From: Clostridiaceae bacterium
Lineage (GTDB): Bacteria > Bacillota > Clostridia > TANB77 > CAG-508
NCBI GenBank assembly: GCA_021771025.1
Contig: JAETPW010000004.1
Span: forward strand, 24,309-88,308
Reading direction: 5' to 3'
Length of the DNA: 64,000 nucleotides
Below the pieces are notes generated by a model. The model was not told the origin of the DNA and ran no database searches. It saw only the letters and a list, made by a program, of their open reading frames with translations. This document shows positions 10,795-20,500 of the stretch, one piece after another (the stretch's first letter is position 1; each line of letters opens with the position of its first letter). Position numbers and translations under genes: made by a program.

Positions 10795-11652
10795 ATGGAA
10801 AATGCAATTGAAATAAAAAAGTTAACCAAAAAATATCCGGGATTTACTTTAGAAGGAATTAATTTAAGCTTACCCAAAGGAACCATCATGGGATTTATTG
10901 GAGAAAATGGGGCAGGGAAAAGCACCACCATCAAAACCATGTTAAACATCATTCCTAAAAATAAAGGAGAAGTAAATATTTTAGGAAAAAACATGGAAAC
11001 ATCAGAAAAACGAATTAAAGAAGAAATTGGAGTTGTTTTAGATGACAGTTTCTTATCAGACTATTTAAACCTAGAAGATATTGATAAGATAATGAAACAA
11101 TTCTATCAAAAATGGGATAAAAATTTATTTTACACCTATAGCAAACAATTTAACCTTCCAAAAGGAAAAAAGATAAAAGAATATTCTACGGGAATGAAAA
11201 TGAAACTAAAAATAGCTACAGCCCTTTCCCATCACCCTAAATTATTAATTTTAGACGAACCAACCAGTGGATTAGACCCAGTAGTAAGAAATGAAATGCT
11301 AGACATTTTTCGTGACTTTATCCAAGATGACGAACATTCCATCTTTCTTTCTAGTCATATCACTTCTGACTTAGAACACATTGCCGATTACATTACCTTT
11401 ATCCATCAAGGAAAAATCATATTAAGCAAATCAAGAGATGAACTACTAGAACAATACGGAGTAGCAAGATGTTCACAAAAAGACTTTGAAACAATAAACC
11501 CAAGCGATTATATTCACTATAAGAAAAATCGTTATCAAATAGACATATTGGTAGAAAATCGTACACAGTTTAAGAAAAAATACCAACAACTATGTATAGA
11601 TAAACCAAGCATAGAAGAGATTATGCTACTTTCGATAAAGGGGGATAAATAA
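10795..11652 (+). CDS. ABC transporter ATP-binding protein
   Basis: Walker A GENGAGKST, YSTGMKMKLKIA, LDEPTSGLDP. Confidence 0.94.
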   Translation: MENAIEIKKLTKKYPGFTLEGINLSLPKGTIMGFIGENGAGKSTTIKTMLNIIPKNKGEVNILGKNMETSEKRIKEEIGVVLDDSFLSDYLNLEDIDKIMKQFYQKWDKNLFYTYSKQFNLPKGKKIKEYSTGMKMKLKIATALSHHPKLLILDEPTSGLDPVVRNEMLDIFRDFIQDDEHSIFLSSHITSDLEHIADYITFIHQGKIILSKSRDELLEQYGVARCSQKDFETINPSDYIHYKKNRYQIDILVENRTQFKKKYQQLCIDKPSIEEIMLLSIKGDK

Positions 11653-11653
11653 C

Positions 11654-12352
11654 ATGAAAGAAATCAAAGGTTTACTCACCAAAGACTTATTACAATTAAA
11701 AAGCTATCAAAAAACGCTAATTGTATTCATTCTAGTATTCATTGGTACAGCCATCGCCCAGTCAAATGCCAAAGGAGTAAGTAGTATGCTAATATTCATG
11801 ATGACATTTGGATTAGGTATGTTTAGTATGGCAAGCTTTTCGTATGATGAAATGGCAAAAGCAGACACATATCTATTATCTATGCCATTAACTAGAAAAG
11901 ACATGGTAAAAGAAAAATATATACTAAGCATCTGTGCGGTAATCATAGGAGCAATAATAGGACTAGTAGCAAGTTTAGTTGGAAACATAGCTTTAAGTTA
12001 TATCAAGCCAGAATTCAGTGGGATAGAATTTAATATAATAGAAACCTTAGGGTTACTAGTAGGAAGTATATTAGGAGTGGGACTAATGCAATGTATACAA
12101 ATTCCTTGCGTCTTTAAATGGGGAGCAGAAAAAGGAAGACTTCAGATTTTAGTCATTATTGGTTTATTAGCCCTAATCATAGGAGGAGCCTTCCTATTAA
12201 TCGGAAAAATGGACTTGGCTATTTCTCCTACACAAGAAATACAAAACTTTGTGATGACTTATCTTCCTGTGATATTATTAGTAGTTGCAGTTGGGATATA
12301 TTATGGATCATATCGTATATCATTAAAAATAGTGAAAAAGAAAGAAATGTAG
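11654..12352 (+). CDS. ABC-2 family transporter permease
   Basis: Multi-TM ORF directly following the ATPase. Confidence 0.85.
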   Translation: MKEIKGLLTKDLLQLKSYQKTLIVFILVFIGTAIAQSNAKGVSSMLIFMMTFGLGMFSMASFSYDEMAKADTYLLSMPLTRKDMVKEKYILSICAVIIGAIIGLVASLVGNIALSYIKPEFSGIEFNIIETLGLLVGSILGVGLMQCIQIPCVFKWGAEKGRLQILVIIGLLALIIGGAFLLIGKMDLAISPTQEIQNFVMTYLPVILLVVAVGIYYGSYRISLKIVKKKEM

Positions 12353-12434
12353 TATGTCAGGCTACATCTTAGTATGGATTCTACTTCAGAAAATCACAAA
12401 ATTAGAAAATTGAATACATACAAAAACTGATGAT

Positions 12435-12473
12435 CAGTTCAGAGCAGTTCTATACCTGCTCTGTTTTTTGGTA
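12435..12473 (+). terminator. Rho-independent terminator
   Basis: AGAGCAGttctataCCTGCTCTGTTTTTT. Confidence 0.7.
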
Positions 12474-12549
12474 TAAAAAATCCTTGCCTTTTCCCAAAAC
12501 CTATGCTACAATCAATTTGTCAAAAAAGAACGGAAAAAAGGAGACACCA

Positions 12550-13131
12550 ATGAAAATTATTTTAGCCTCTGGCTCTCCCAGAAGAAAAGAATTATTAACT
12601 ATGATGGGTCTTAACTTTGAAACCAAAACAAGCCAGAAAGAAGAAAAATTAGATCCACAATTATCCATAAAAGAGCAATGCAAACAACTAGCCTACCAAA
12701 AAGCCAGAGACGTACTAGACCAAATACCAGAAAAAGAAGACTGTTTCATTATTGGATCAGACACGATGGTCGTAAAAGCAGAAACAATTTATGGAAAACC
12801 AAAATCCAAAGAAGATGCTTTTTCGATGATAAACCAATTGCAAGGAGCTAGCCATGAAGTTTACACCAGCCTATGTGTAATTGTCAGAAAACAAGGAAAA
12901 GAAAAACAGTATATCACATTAGACACAACCAAAGTACACCTAAAAGAAATGAGCAACCAAGAAATAGAAATGTGGTTAGCCAAAAAGGAATGGAAAGATA
13001 AAGCCGGAGCATATGCCATCCAAGGTTTTTTTAGCGTTTTTATCAGCAAAATAGAAGGAAACTTTTATAGCGTAATGGGATTACCAATTCATCAATTATA
13101 CGAAATCATGAAACAAGAAAAATTAATGTAA
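12550..13131 (+). CDS. maf: Maf-family nucleoside triphosphate pyrophosphatase
   Basis: IILASGSPRRKELL, GSDTMV, KAGAYAIQG; SD AAAAAAGGAG before ATG 12550. Confidence 0.93.
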   Translation: MKIILASGSPRRKELLTMMGLNFETKTSQKEEKLDPQLSIKEQCKQLAYQKARDVLDQIPEKEDCFIIGSDTMVVKAETIYGKPKSKEDAFSMINQLQGASHEVYTSLCVIVRKQGKEKQYITLDTTKVHLKEMSNQEIEMWLAKKEWKDKAGAYAIQGFFSVFISKIEGNFYSVMGLPIHQLYEIMKQEKLM

Positions 13132-13438
13132 CAAGAAAAAGAAAAATATACAAGAAAAATAGAACGAAGAAATAACCCAAAATGATAGAATAAAAGCGAA
13201 ACAAAAAAGAGAGAACAAAGAAAATAAAAAACAATAAACAAAAAGATAAAACAATAAAAAAAGACAAAAAAATAAACTAAAAGATAAAAAACAATTTAAA
13301 AAAAGATAAACAAAGAAAGATAAATGAAAAACTACCACAGAAAAAGAAAACAAAAAACAAAGGGGATAAAGTTGAAAATAATTTTCATCACCCAGTCCAA
13401 GTAAACTTAAAACATTTACGAATACGACGAAAGGGGGA

Positions 13439-13477
13439 GATAGGTTAGAGATGAAAGCTAACCTATGCTAGAAAAAA
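13439..13477 (+). promoter_or_regulatory. Short leader element with mini-ORF MKANLC* between SD and start codon
   Basis: GATAGGTTAGAGATGAAAGCTAACCTATGCTAGAAA; related sequence at 5427-5459. Confidence 0.45.
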
Positions 13478-15214
13478 ATGAAACAAGTAATGCGATCTAT
13501 TTTAAAACAATATATAGGGCTAATGATCATTTTGGTCATTTTTATTTTCATCAATATGTATATCTTAACACTACCAGCAAAAATCATTGGAATCATCATC
13601 GATTACATGGCAGATATGGAAGCCAATAAAACGGCAATAACCACATACCTGCTTTATTTGGTAGGTGCGGTTATCTTATACTTACTGACGAGAATACCAT
13701 GGAGAACACTCAGCACCTATATATCAAGAACCTTTGAACGAGACCTAAAAAATATCATTTTCAACCAATTCATTCGACTAAAATTAGAAGACATTCAAAA
13801 TATCAAAAACGGAGAATTAATGTCCTACTTCACTAAAGATATTATGGAAATCAGAGCGTGCCTATACCGTATCATGAGTTATGGAATAAGAATCATAGCA
13901 ATAGGAACAGTAGGAATCTATACCATGGTCTTAGGAGTTAACACAAAGCTAACCATAGTAGCCTTAATCCCTATCCTAATCACGGCATTTGCCATTATCA
14001 AAATCAAAAAATACGTAGAACAAAACTTCAGAAAAGCAAGACAATATTTCACAGAACTATCAGAATTTGTACAAGAAAGTACAGATAGTATCAGAACCAC
14101 AAAAGCCTATTCAGGAGAAATGAGCCAAGTCAAACAATTTATCCAAAAAAATCGAAAACTAAAACAAAGCAATATTGCTGTAGATACCAATTCAACGCTT
14201 TTATCCACAAGTATCAACATAGGCTTTGGTTTGTGTTATGGAATAACGATATTGTTCGGGTCACACTTAGTCTTGCAAAACAATATCACCTTAGGAGACT
14301 TTATCGCCTTTAATGGCTACATAGGTTTATTCTATGGACCAGTATCATGGCTACCGGGAATCATCTCACGATACAAAAGAGCGCAAATTTCATACCATCG
14401 TTTAGACAAACTATTTAACTTAGAACGAGAAAAAATCAACCTAAAAAACATAGAAAAACAAGAAGAAATAAAAGGAGACATCATCATCAAAGACCTAAAC
14501 TACAACTATCCAACAACCATAGAAGTAGCCCTAAGTCACATCAACCTAACCATTCCAGAAGGAAGAACCCTAGGAATCATCGGAACAATCGGCAGCGGAA
14601 AAACAACCCTCATGAACTTACTCCTAAAACTATACCCAGTAGAACGCGGAAAAATCACCATTGACGGAAAAGACATCAATGACCTTCCAATCGAAAGTTT
14701 AAGAAACAACATCTGCTACATCACCCAAGACAACTTCCTATTCTCCACCACATTACGAGAAAACATCAGCCTATTCAAAGAAGGCTATGACGAAGAAGAC
14801 ATCATCAAAAGTACAAAGCAAGCCAAAATGAAAGAAGAAATAGACGAAATGGAAAACGGAATCGACACCATCATAGGAGAAAGAGGAGTCGACCTATCAG
14901 GAGGGCAAAAACAAAGAGTAGTCATCTCAAGAGCATTCCTCCAAGCAAGTAACATCGTCATCTTCGACGACACCTTCTCAGCATTAGACAACAAAACAGA
15001 AGAGCAAGTCCTAAAAAACGTAAGAAACCTAACCAAAGGCAAAACCTGTATCATCATCTCCAACCGAATATCCGACGTAAAAGATGCAGACGAAATCATC
15101 GTGTTAGAAGAAGGAAAAATCATCCAAAAAGGAGATCATCAAAACCTAATAAACCAAGAAGGGTTATACCAAAAATTCTACCTACAACAATCTACCGAAT
15201 TGGGGACGGGGTAA
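13478..15214 (+). CDS. ABC transporter ATP-binding/permease protein
   Basis: Walker A GTIGSGKTT, LSGGQKQRVVISRA; C-terminal ELGTG* lies in a GGGGACGGGG repeat. Confidence 0.92.
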   Translation: MKQVMRSILKQYIGLMIILVIFIFINMYILTLPAKIIGIIIDYMADMEANKTAITTYLLYLVGAVILYLLTRIPWRTLSTYISRTFERDLKNIIFNQFIRLKLEDIQNIKNGELMSYFTKDIMEIRACLYRIMSYGIRIIAIGTVGIYTMVLGVNTKLTIVALIPILITAFAIIKIKKYVEQNFRKARQYFTELSEFVQESTDSIRTTKAYSGEMSQVKQFIQKNRKLKQSNIAVDTNSTLLSTSINIGFGLCYGITILFGSHLVLQNNITLGDFIAFNGYIGLFYGPVSWLPGIISRYKRAQISYHRLDKLFNLEREKINLKNIEKQEEIKGDIIIKDLNYNYPTTIEVALSHINLTIPEGRTLGIIGTIGSGKTTLMNLLLKLYPVERGKITIDGKDINDLPIESLRNNICYITQDNFLFSTTLRENISLFKEGYDEEDIIKSTKQAKMKEEIDEMENGIDTIIGERGVDLSGGQKQRVVISRAFLQASNIVIFDDTFSALDNKTEEQVLKNVRNLTKGKTCIIISNRISDVKDADEIIVLEEGKIIQKGDHQNLINQEGLYQKFYLQQSTELGTG

Positions 15215-15252
15215 AAAATGGCAAAATCTTCTTTTTAAGACCCGTCCCTAAA
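15200..15252. repeat. GGGGACGGGG-type dispersed repeat
   Basis: ttggggacggggtaaaaaatgg...agacccgtcccta. Confidence 0.7.
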
Positions 15253-15278
15253 ACGAAAAAAAGAAAGAGGGAAAACCA

Positions 15279-15786
15279 ATGAAAAATAAAACGCTAAGAA
15301 GAGTAATTGACTTAGCCAGACCGCATCGAAAAACGATTATCATCGTCTCATTATTATCGTTAATCGTATCACTAACCGAAATTGCTAAACCGTATTTAGT
15401 AAAAATTGTCATTGATCAATATTTAAGTGCCCGGAATTTGGCAACAAGGTTTTTTCTCTATAGGAATCATAGGGGCAATTTATATTGGTCTGGTGCTGAT
15501 TGGCTACATCATTGATTTAGTGGCAACAGTAACTACCAATATGATGGGAGAAGAGGTTATCTATAATTTCAGAAATAGATTATTTCGATTTACCCAATAT
15601 GCCAATATTCCTTTTCATGATAAAACATCTGCTGGAAAGTTATTTGTTAGAATTACCAATGATACGGAAGATATTGCTACTTTATTTAAAGATGTGGTAT
15701 CCACTTTTTTAAAAGACATGATTATCATTATTGCTATAGCGGTAATGATGGTAATCATCAGTTTTGAGTTAAGTATGAAAGTCTAG
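15279..15786 (+). pseudogene. Truncated, frameshifted ABC exporter permease (partner of preceding gene)
   Basis: 15279-15515 and 15427-15786 join across a frameshift near 15430; no ATP-binding domain remains. Confidence 0.8.
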
Positions 15787-15789
15787 GGT

Positions 15790-15875
15790 AAACTAGGGAA
15801 GAAAAGGGGACGCCCTTTTTTTCCCTAGCTGAAATTTCCCTATCCAAAATTTCCCTATTTCAAAAATTACTTAAT
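15790..15875. repeat. GGGGACGCCC/TTTCCCTAT-type dispersed repeat
   Basis: ctagggaagaaaaggggacgcccttttttt ccctag plus repeated AATTTCCCTAT. Confidence 0.7.
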
Positions 15876-15989
15876 CAAAAATTCTCTAATTAACAGTTTC
15901 AAAAATTTTTAGCTAAAAATAGTTTAATTTGCTTTTGATAAGAACATTAACTACCATATTCACATACCATAAATTAGAGGTGTGAAGAT

Positions 15990-16511
15990 ATGGTAACCTA
16001 TGAAGAAGTAGAAAAAATCTTAGCGAAAACTGCTAAAGTTTCCTTTCCAGAAGTAACCAGGGTAATTCCCAACGAACGCTATGCCACTATGTTATACGAT
16101 GATTTTGCCGGGGATTTAGGCGAATTATCTGCCATAACGCAATACATTTATGAACATATCCAATTTAATGATCAACCTGACCTAGCAAAAATAATGAAGC
16201 GTATTGCGATAGAAGAAATGAGACACCTAGATATAGTAGGAGACATCATCAAAAGATCAGGGAAAAAAGCCATCTACCAGGATGCAAAAGGAATGCTATG
16301 GTCGGCAAAGAACGTAAAATACGAGTTTAAAGGCATAAAGGAAATCATGGACTTCAATATCTATTCGGAAAATAAAGCGATTGAGGGATACCGTAAAGCC
16401 ATGATGAATACCAATCAGATGAGTTTAAAAAGGCTATGGGAACGCATTATTATGGATGAGAAAACGCATAAAATGATTTTTGAACGAATCAAACAAGAAA
16501 GTAAAAGCTAA
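15990..16511 (+). CDS. Ferritin-like/rubrerythrin-like diiron protein
   Basis: Helical ORF with paired EExxH-type motifs (IEEMRHL; MDEKTHK). Confidence 0.7.
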   Translation: MVTYEEVEKILAKTAKVSFPEVTRVIPNERYATMLYDDFAGDLGELSAITQYIYEHIQFNDQPDLAKIMKRIAIEEMRHLDIVGDIIKRSGKKAIYQDAKGMLWSAKNVKYEFKGIKEIMDFNIYSENKAIEGYRKAMMNTNQMSLKRLWERIIMDEKTHKMIFERIKQESKS

Positions 16512-16565
16512 GAAAAAAGAGAGTAATTAGCCTAAAATTTAGGGAAAAATACTCTCTTTTTTTAT
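16512..16565. terminator. Terminator, possibly bidirectional
   Basis: AAAAAAGAGAGTA...TACTCTCTTTTTTT. Confidence 0.7.
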
Positions 16566-16573
16566 TCTATATA

Positions 16574-17237
16574 TTAGTTTCTTTTCTTTCCAAAAAGAGA
16601 AAGAATACGTAGAAAAATGTTGATAAAATCTAAGTAAAGTTGCATAGCACAGTAGATATGAATTTTTTCATGGTCTAATGTTTCATCTGCCTGAAAAGCC
16701 TTCATTTTATTGATGTCATAAATCGTAATACCAAAAAATAGAATTAAGATAAACCAATCTAAGATGAGGTCAAAAGTTCCATTTTTGAGAAACAAATTAA
16801 TAATGGTAAGCACAATACCTGCTAGTAGAAAAACACCTAAATAAGGTTTCCAAGAACTTAGATCATGTTTAGTACGGTAGCCAATTAATGCTAATGCTCC
16901 ATATAACACAGCCGATACGATAAATAAAATAACAATTGAACCTAATTCATAAACAGCAAAGATAACAGACAACGTTATTCCATTTAACATCGAATACACA
17001 AAGTACAAAATACCGCACGGCTATAGGTGGCAATTTACGAAACAAGAAACTAAATAATAAAACAGCGACTAATTCAATGAGCAAAAGGTAACCAAAAGCA
17101 CCGTCCCAAATGATGTTAATGTACAAGCCTGAAGCATAGGTATACCAAGCGACAATGGCTGTGCCAAGTAAGCCTAAAAACATCCAGAAAAAGGTTTTTC
17201 CAAATAGTTTGTTTTGTACGGGTAGATTTTCTTCCAT
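16574..17237 (-). pseudogene. Bax inhibitor-1 (YccA/YbhL-like) membrane protein, frameshifted
   Basis: N-terminal half 17237-16947 and C-terminal half 17008-16574 (YFVYSMLNGITLS...YDINKM) join across one indel near 17013-17017. Confidence 0.78.
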
Positions 17238-17497
17238 TTTGTTCTCCTTCCTTTTTTATTTTAAGATTATTATAGAGGAAAGTTAGAAAAATAACAAGAA
17301 GGTTAGATAAAATTAAAAAAGAACTTTCAGCTCTAATTTTATTGAATTTTTTGTAACAACTGAGAATCCATGATTATAGAGCAGTATAAAGAGAATTAAG
17401 CATATTTGCTCGTCAGTTGTTACTTTTTTCTACCAGAAAATAAAAAACAGATGAAAAAACAAGCTCCATGTGATATAATAACAAAAAAACCAAAAGA

Positions 17498-17556
17498 CCT
17501 GTCCCTAAAACGAAAAAATCTTCGTTTTAAGAACCGTCCCCAAAACGAAAAAGGAG
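17498..17556. repeat. GTCCC-type dispersed repeat pair
   Basis: acctgtccctaaaacgaaaaaatcttcgttttaagaaccgtccccaaaacgaaaa. Confidence 0.65.
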
Positions 17557-17562
17557 TTAACT

Positions 17563-20500
17563 ATGCCAAACTGGACCAAAGAACAAAAACAAGCCATCGA
17601 AGAAAAAGGAAATAATATATTAGTAGCAGCTGCTGCTGGAAGTGGTAAAACAGCAGTTTTGGTTGAACGAATCATTCATCAAGTGATCGAAGAACAAATG
17701 GATATTGATCGTTTATTAGTCGTTACCTTCACCAATGCTGCTGCTGCTGAAATGAGAGAAAGAGTATTAGATGCACTATACCAAAAACTAGAGGAAGACC
17801 CAAACAATCTTCACCTCCAAAAACAAGTAACATTACTAAATATGGCAAGTATATGTACCATAGATTCTTTCTGTTTAGAAGTGGTAAAAAGCCATTTCTA
17901 CGAATTAGATCAAGTATCTCCAAACTTTCGCATAGCCGATACGGCAGAAATTGAATTGTTAAAACAAGAAGTTTTGGAAGACTTATTTGAAGAAAAATAC
18001 GGACAAGAAGATCCGGATTTTACAGATTTAATTACAACGTATACGAGTTACCGAGATGATAAGCCATTAAAAGATTTAGTACTAAAGATTCATCAGTTTA
18101 TTGGTTCAAGCCCATACCCTAATCAATGGCTCATGGAAAAAGTTCAGATGTTTGACCTTACTGGCCATTTAGAGGATGATTTTGGACAAACCCCTTGGGG
18201 AAGAATTTTATTACCAGAGATAGAAGAGGAGTTAATTGATGATTTAGCTTTATTAACTAAGGCTAACCATAAGTTAACCCAAAACCCAGAATTAAGCGTA
18301 TTTTCCCAAATGATACAAAGTGACATCACCCAATTAGAATACTTAAAACAAAACCTAAATCAGTGGGATAGAGCCTACCAAATCGCACAGACCATAAAAT
18401 TTGATCCATGGCCAAGAAAAAAGATCGATTCGGAAGAAAAAGAAGAAGCCAAAAAAGTAAGGGATCAAGTGAAAAAAAGGTTATACCAAAAAATAGGGAA
18501 AATATTATTATGCAATTCTAAGCAAGCCAATCAAGATATACAAGATATGGGCAAAACATTAAAAAAATTGCAAGACCTAATCTTCACATTTGATCAAATT
18601 TTTTCCCAGAAAAAGCGTGAAAAAAATTTAGTCGACTTTGCCGATATTGAACACTTTGCCTTATCCATTTTAGTACAAGAGAAAGACGGAAAAAAGGAAC
18701 CCACAGAAGTAGCTAAAGAATACCAAAAAAAGTTCATCGAGATTGCAATTGATGAGTATCAAGATAGTAACTTAGTACAAGAATCAATCTTAACCGCAGT
18801 ATCTAGAGGAAATAACTTATTTATGGTAGGTGACGTAAAACAAAGTATCTATAAATTCAGACAAGCCATGCCAGAACTTTTCTTACAAAAATATCATCAT
18901 TACCAAAAAGTAACCGAACAAGCAAATCATAATCACCCAAATAACGAAAAGAATCAAAGTACAGAGAATGTAGAAAATACAGGAAATATAGGAAAAGAAA
19001 ACATAGAAATGACCAATCCAGACAAGCCAAAAGAACCAGTTGAGGAAGCAAATTCTACCACTCAAATGAACCAAGAAGAAAAAGACTTATCAGGGGGAAA
19101 AATCCAATTATTTAAAAATTTCAGAAGTCGTGGAAATGTATTAGATTTCACCAACTTAATATTTGAACACATCATGAGCCAAGAACTAGGAGAAATTGAA
19201 TATACCCAAGAAGAATTTTTGAATTTAGGAGCAGACTATCCTGAGCCAAATCAATCACTAATTACTGAAATTCAACTTATTTCCTTAAATCAGGAAGACG
19301 AAAACGAAAACAATAATGAAAACGAAAACAATAACGAAAATGAAAACCATAACGAAGACCAAAATAAGGAACAAGAAGGGCAAGTCAGTGAACAGCAAAA
19401 CAGCGAAGAACTAGCAGAAGAACAAGAGATGTTAGAAAACATAGAAATAGAAGCAAAACATATTGCTCAAGAAATCAAAAAACTGGTAGAAACCAAGTTC
19501 CCTGTTTATGACCGAAAATTAGGAACCTATCGTCCCATTCGTTACCGTGATATTGCTATTTTGCTCCGTTCAACCAAAAACAAAGCAAGTATCATCGAAC
19601 AAGAAATGAGTAAGCTAGAAATACCTGTATTTTCTGACAGTACAGAACAATACTTAGACTCACTAGAAATTGAATTAATGATGAGCTTATTAAAAATTAT
19701 CGACAATCCCATCCAAGACATTCCTCTAGTTGCTGTTCTACGATCCATGGTAGGAGGATTTACCGATAACGAGTTAGTAGAAATACGTTTAAGTGATAAA
19801 CAAGTATCCTTTTACGAATGTATGGAAAAAGCCAAAATAAACGTAAAACCAGAACTTAGCCAAAAAATTACCTCATTTTTAAATCAACTAAAAACATGGA
19901 GAGAAGACCAAGAACACTTAGCCCTAGACGAATTCATTTGGAAAATTTACCAAGATACAGGACTATACGATTATGTACGCCTTATGCCAAACGGAGAACT
20001 AAGGCAAGCCAACTTAAAAATGTTATTTGAACGAGCAAAACAATACGAAAGTGCTAGTTTCAAAGGATTGTACCGATTTATCCAATTCATTGAACGTTTG
20101 CAATTGAGTAGTGGAGACTTATCACCAGCGAAAATCATAGGGGAACAAGATGACGTAGTTCGTATCATGAGTATTCATAAAAGTAAAGGGCTAGAATTTC
20201 CCATTGTCTTTTTAGCCAATACCAATAAACAATTTAATGAACAAGAAATGAGAAACGATTCTCTATTACTTCACCAAGAACTAGGAATAGGCGCTAAATA
20301 CATTGATTACCATGCACAAGTTCAATACGACACCCTTACCCGAGAAGCAGTAAAGCTAAAAATGATAACCGAAAATCTAGCAGAAGAAATGCGTATCTTA
20401 TACGTAGCCCTAACCAGAGCAAAAGAAAAACTCTACCTAACAGGAGTAGTAAAAGAAGTAAACGAATTACTAGAAAAAGTACAAAGTCAAATAGACCTCT

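Noticed and set aside
12118-12372. 84-aa plus ORF overlapping the ABC-2 permease
   Set aside because: Alternate frame of a better-supported membrane protein; no homology-like content.
13123-13353. Minus-strand 76-aa ORF rich in F/L/S
   Set aside because: Read-through of an A/G-rich low-complexity spacer; no SD, no domain, composition artefact.
18857-19074. Overlapping minus-strand ORFs inside addA
   Set aside because: Antisense frames kept open by the N/E-rich low-complexity insert; not coding.
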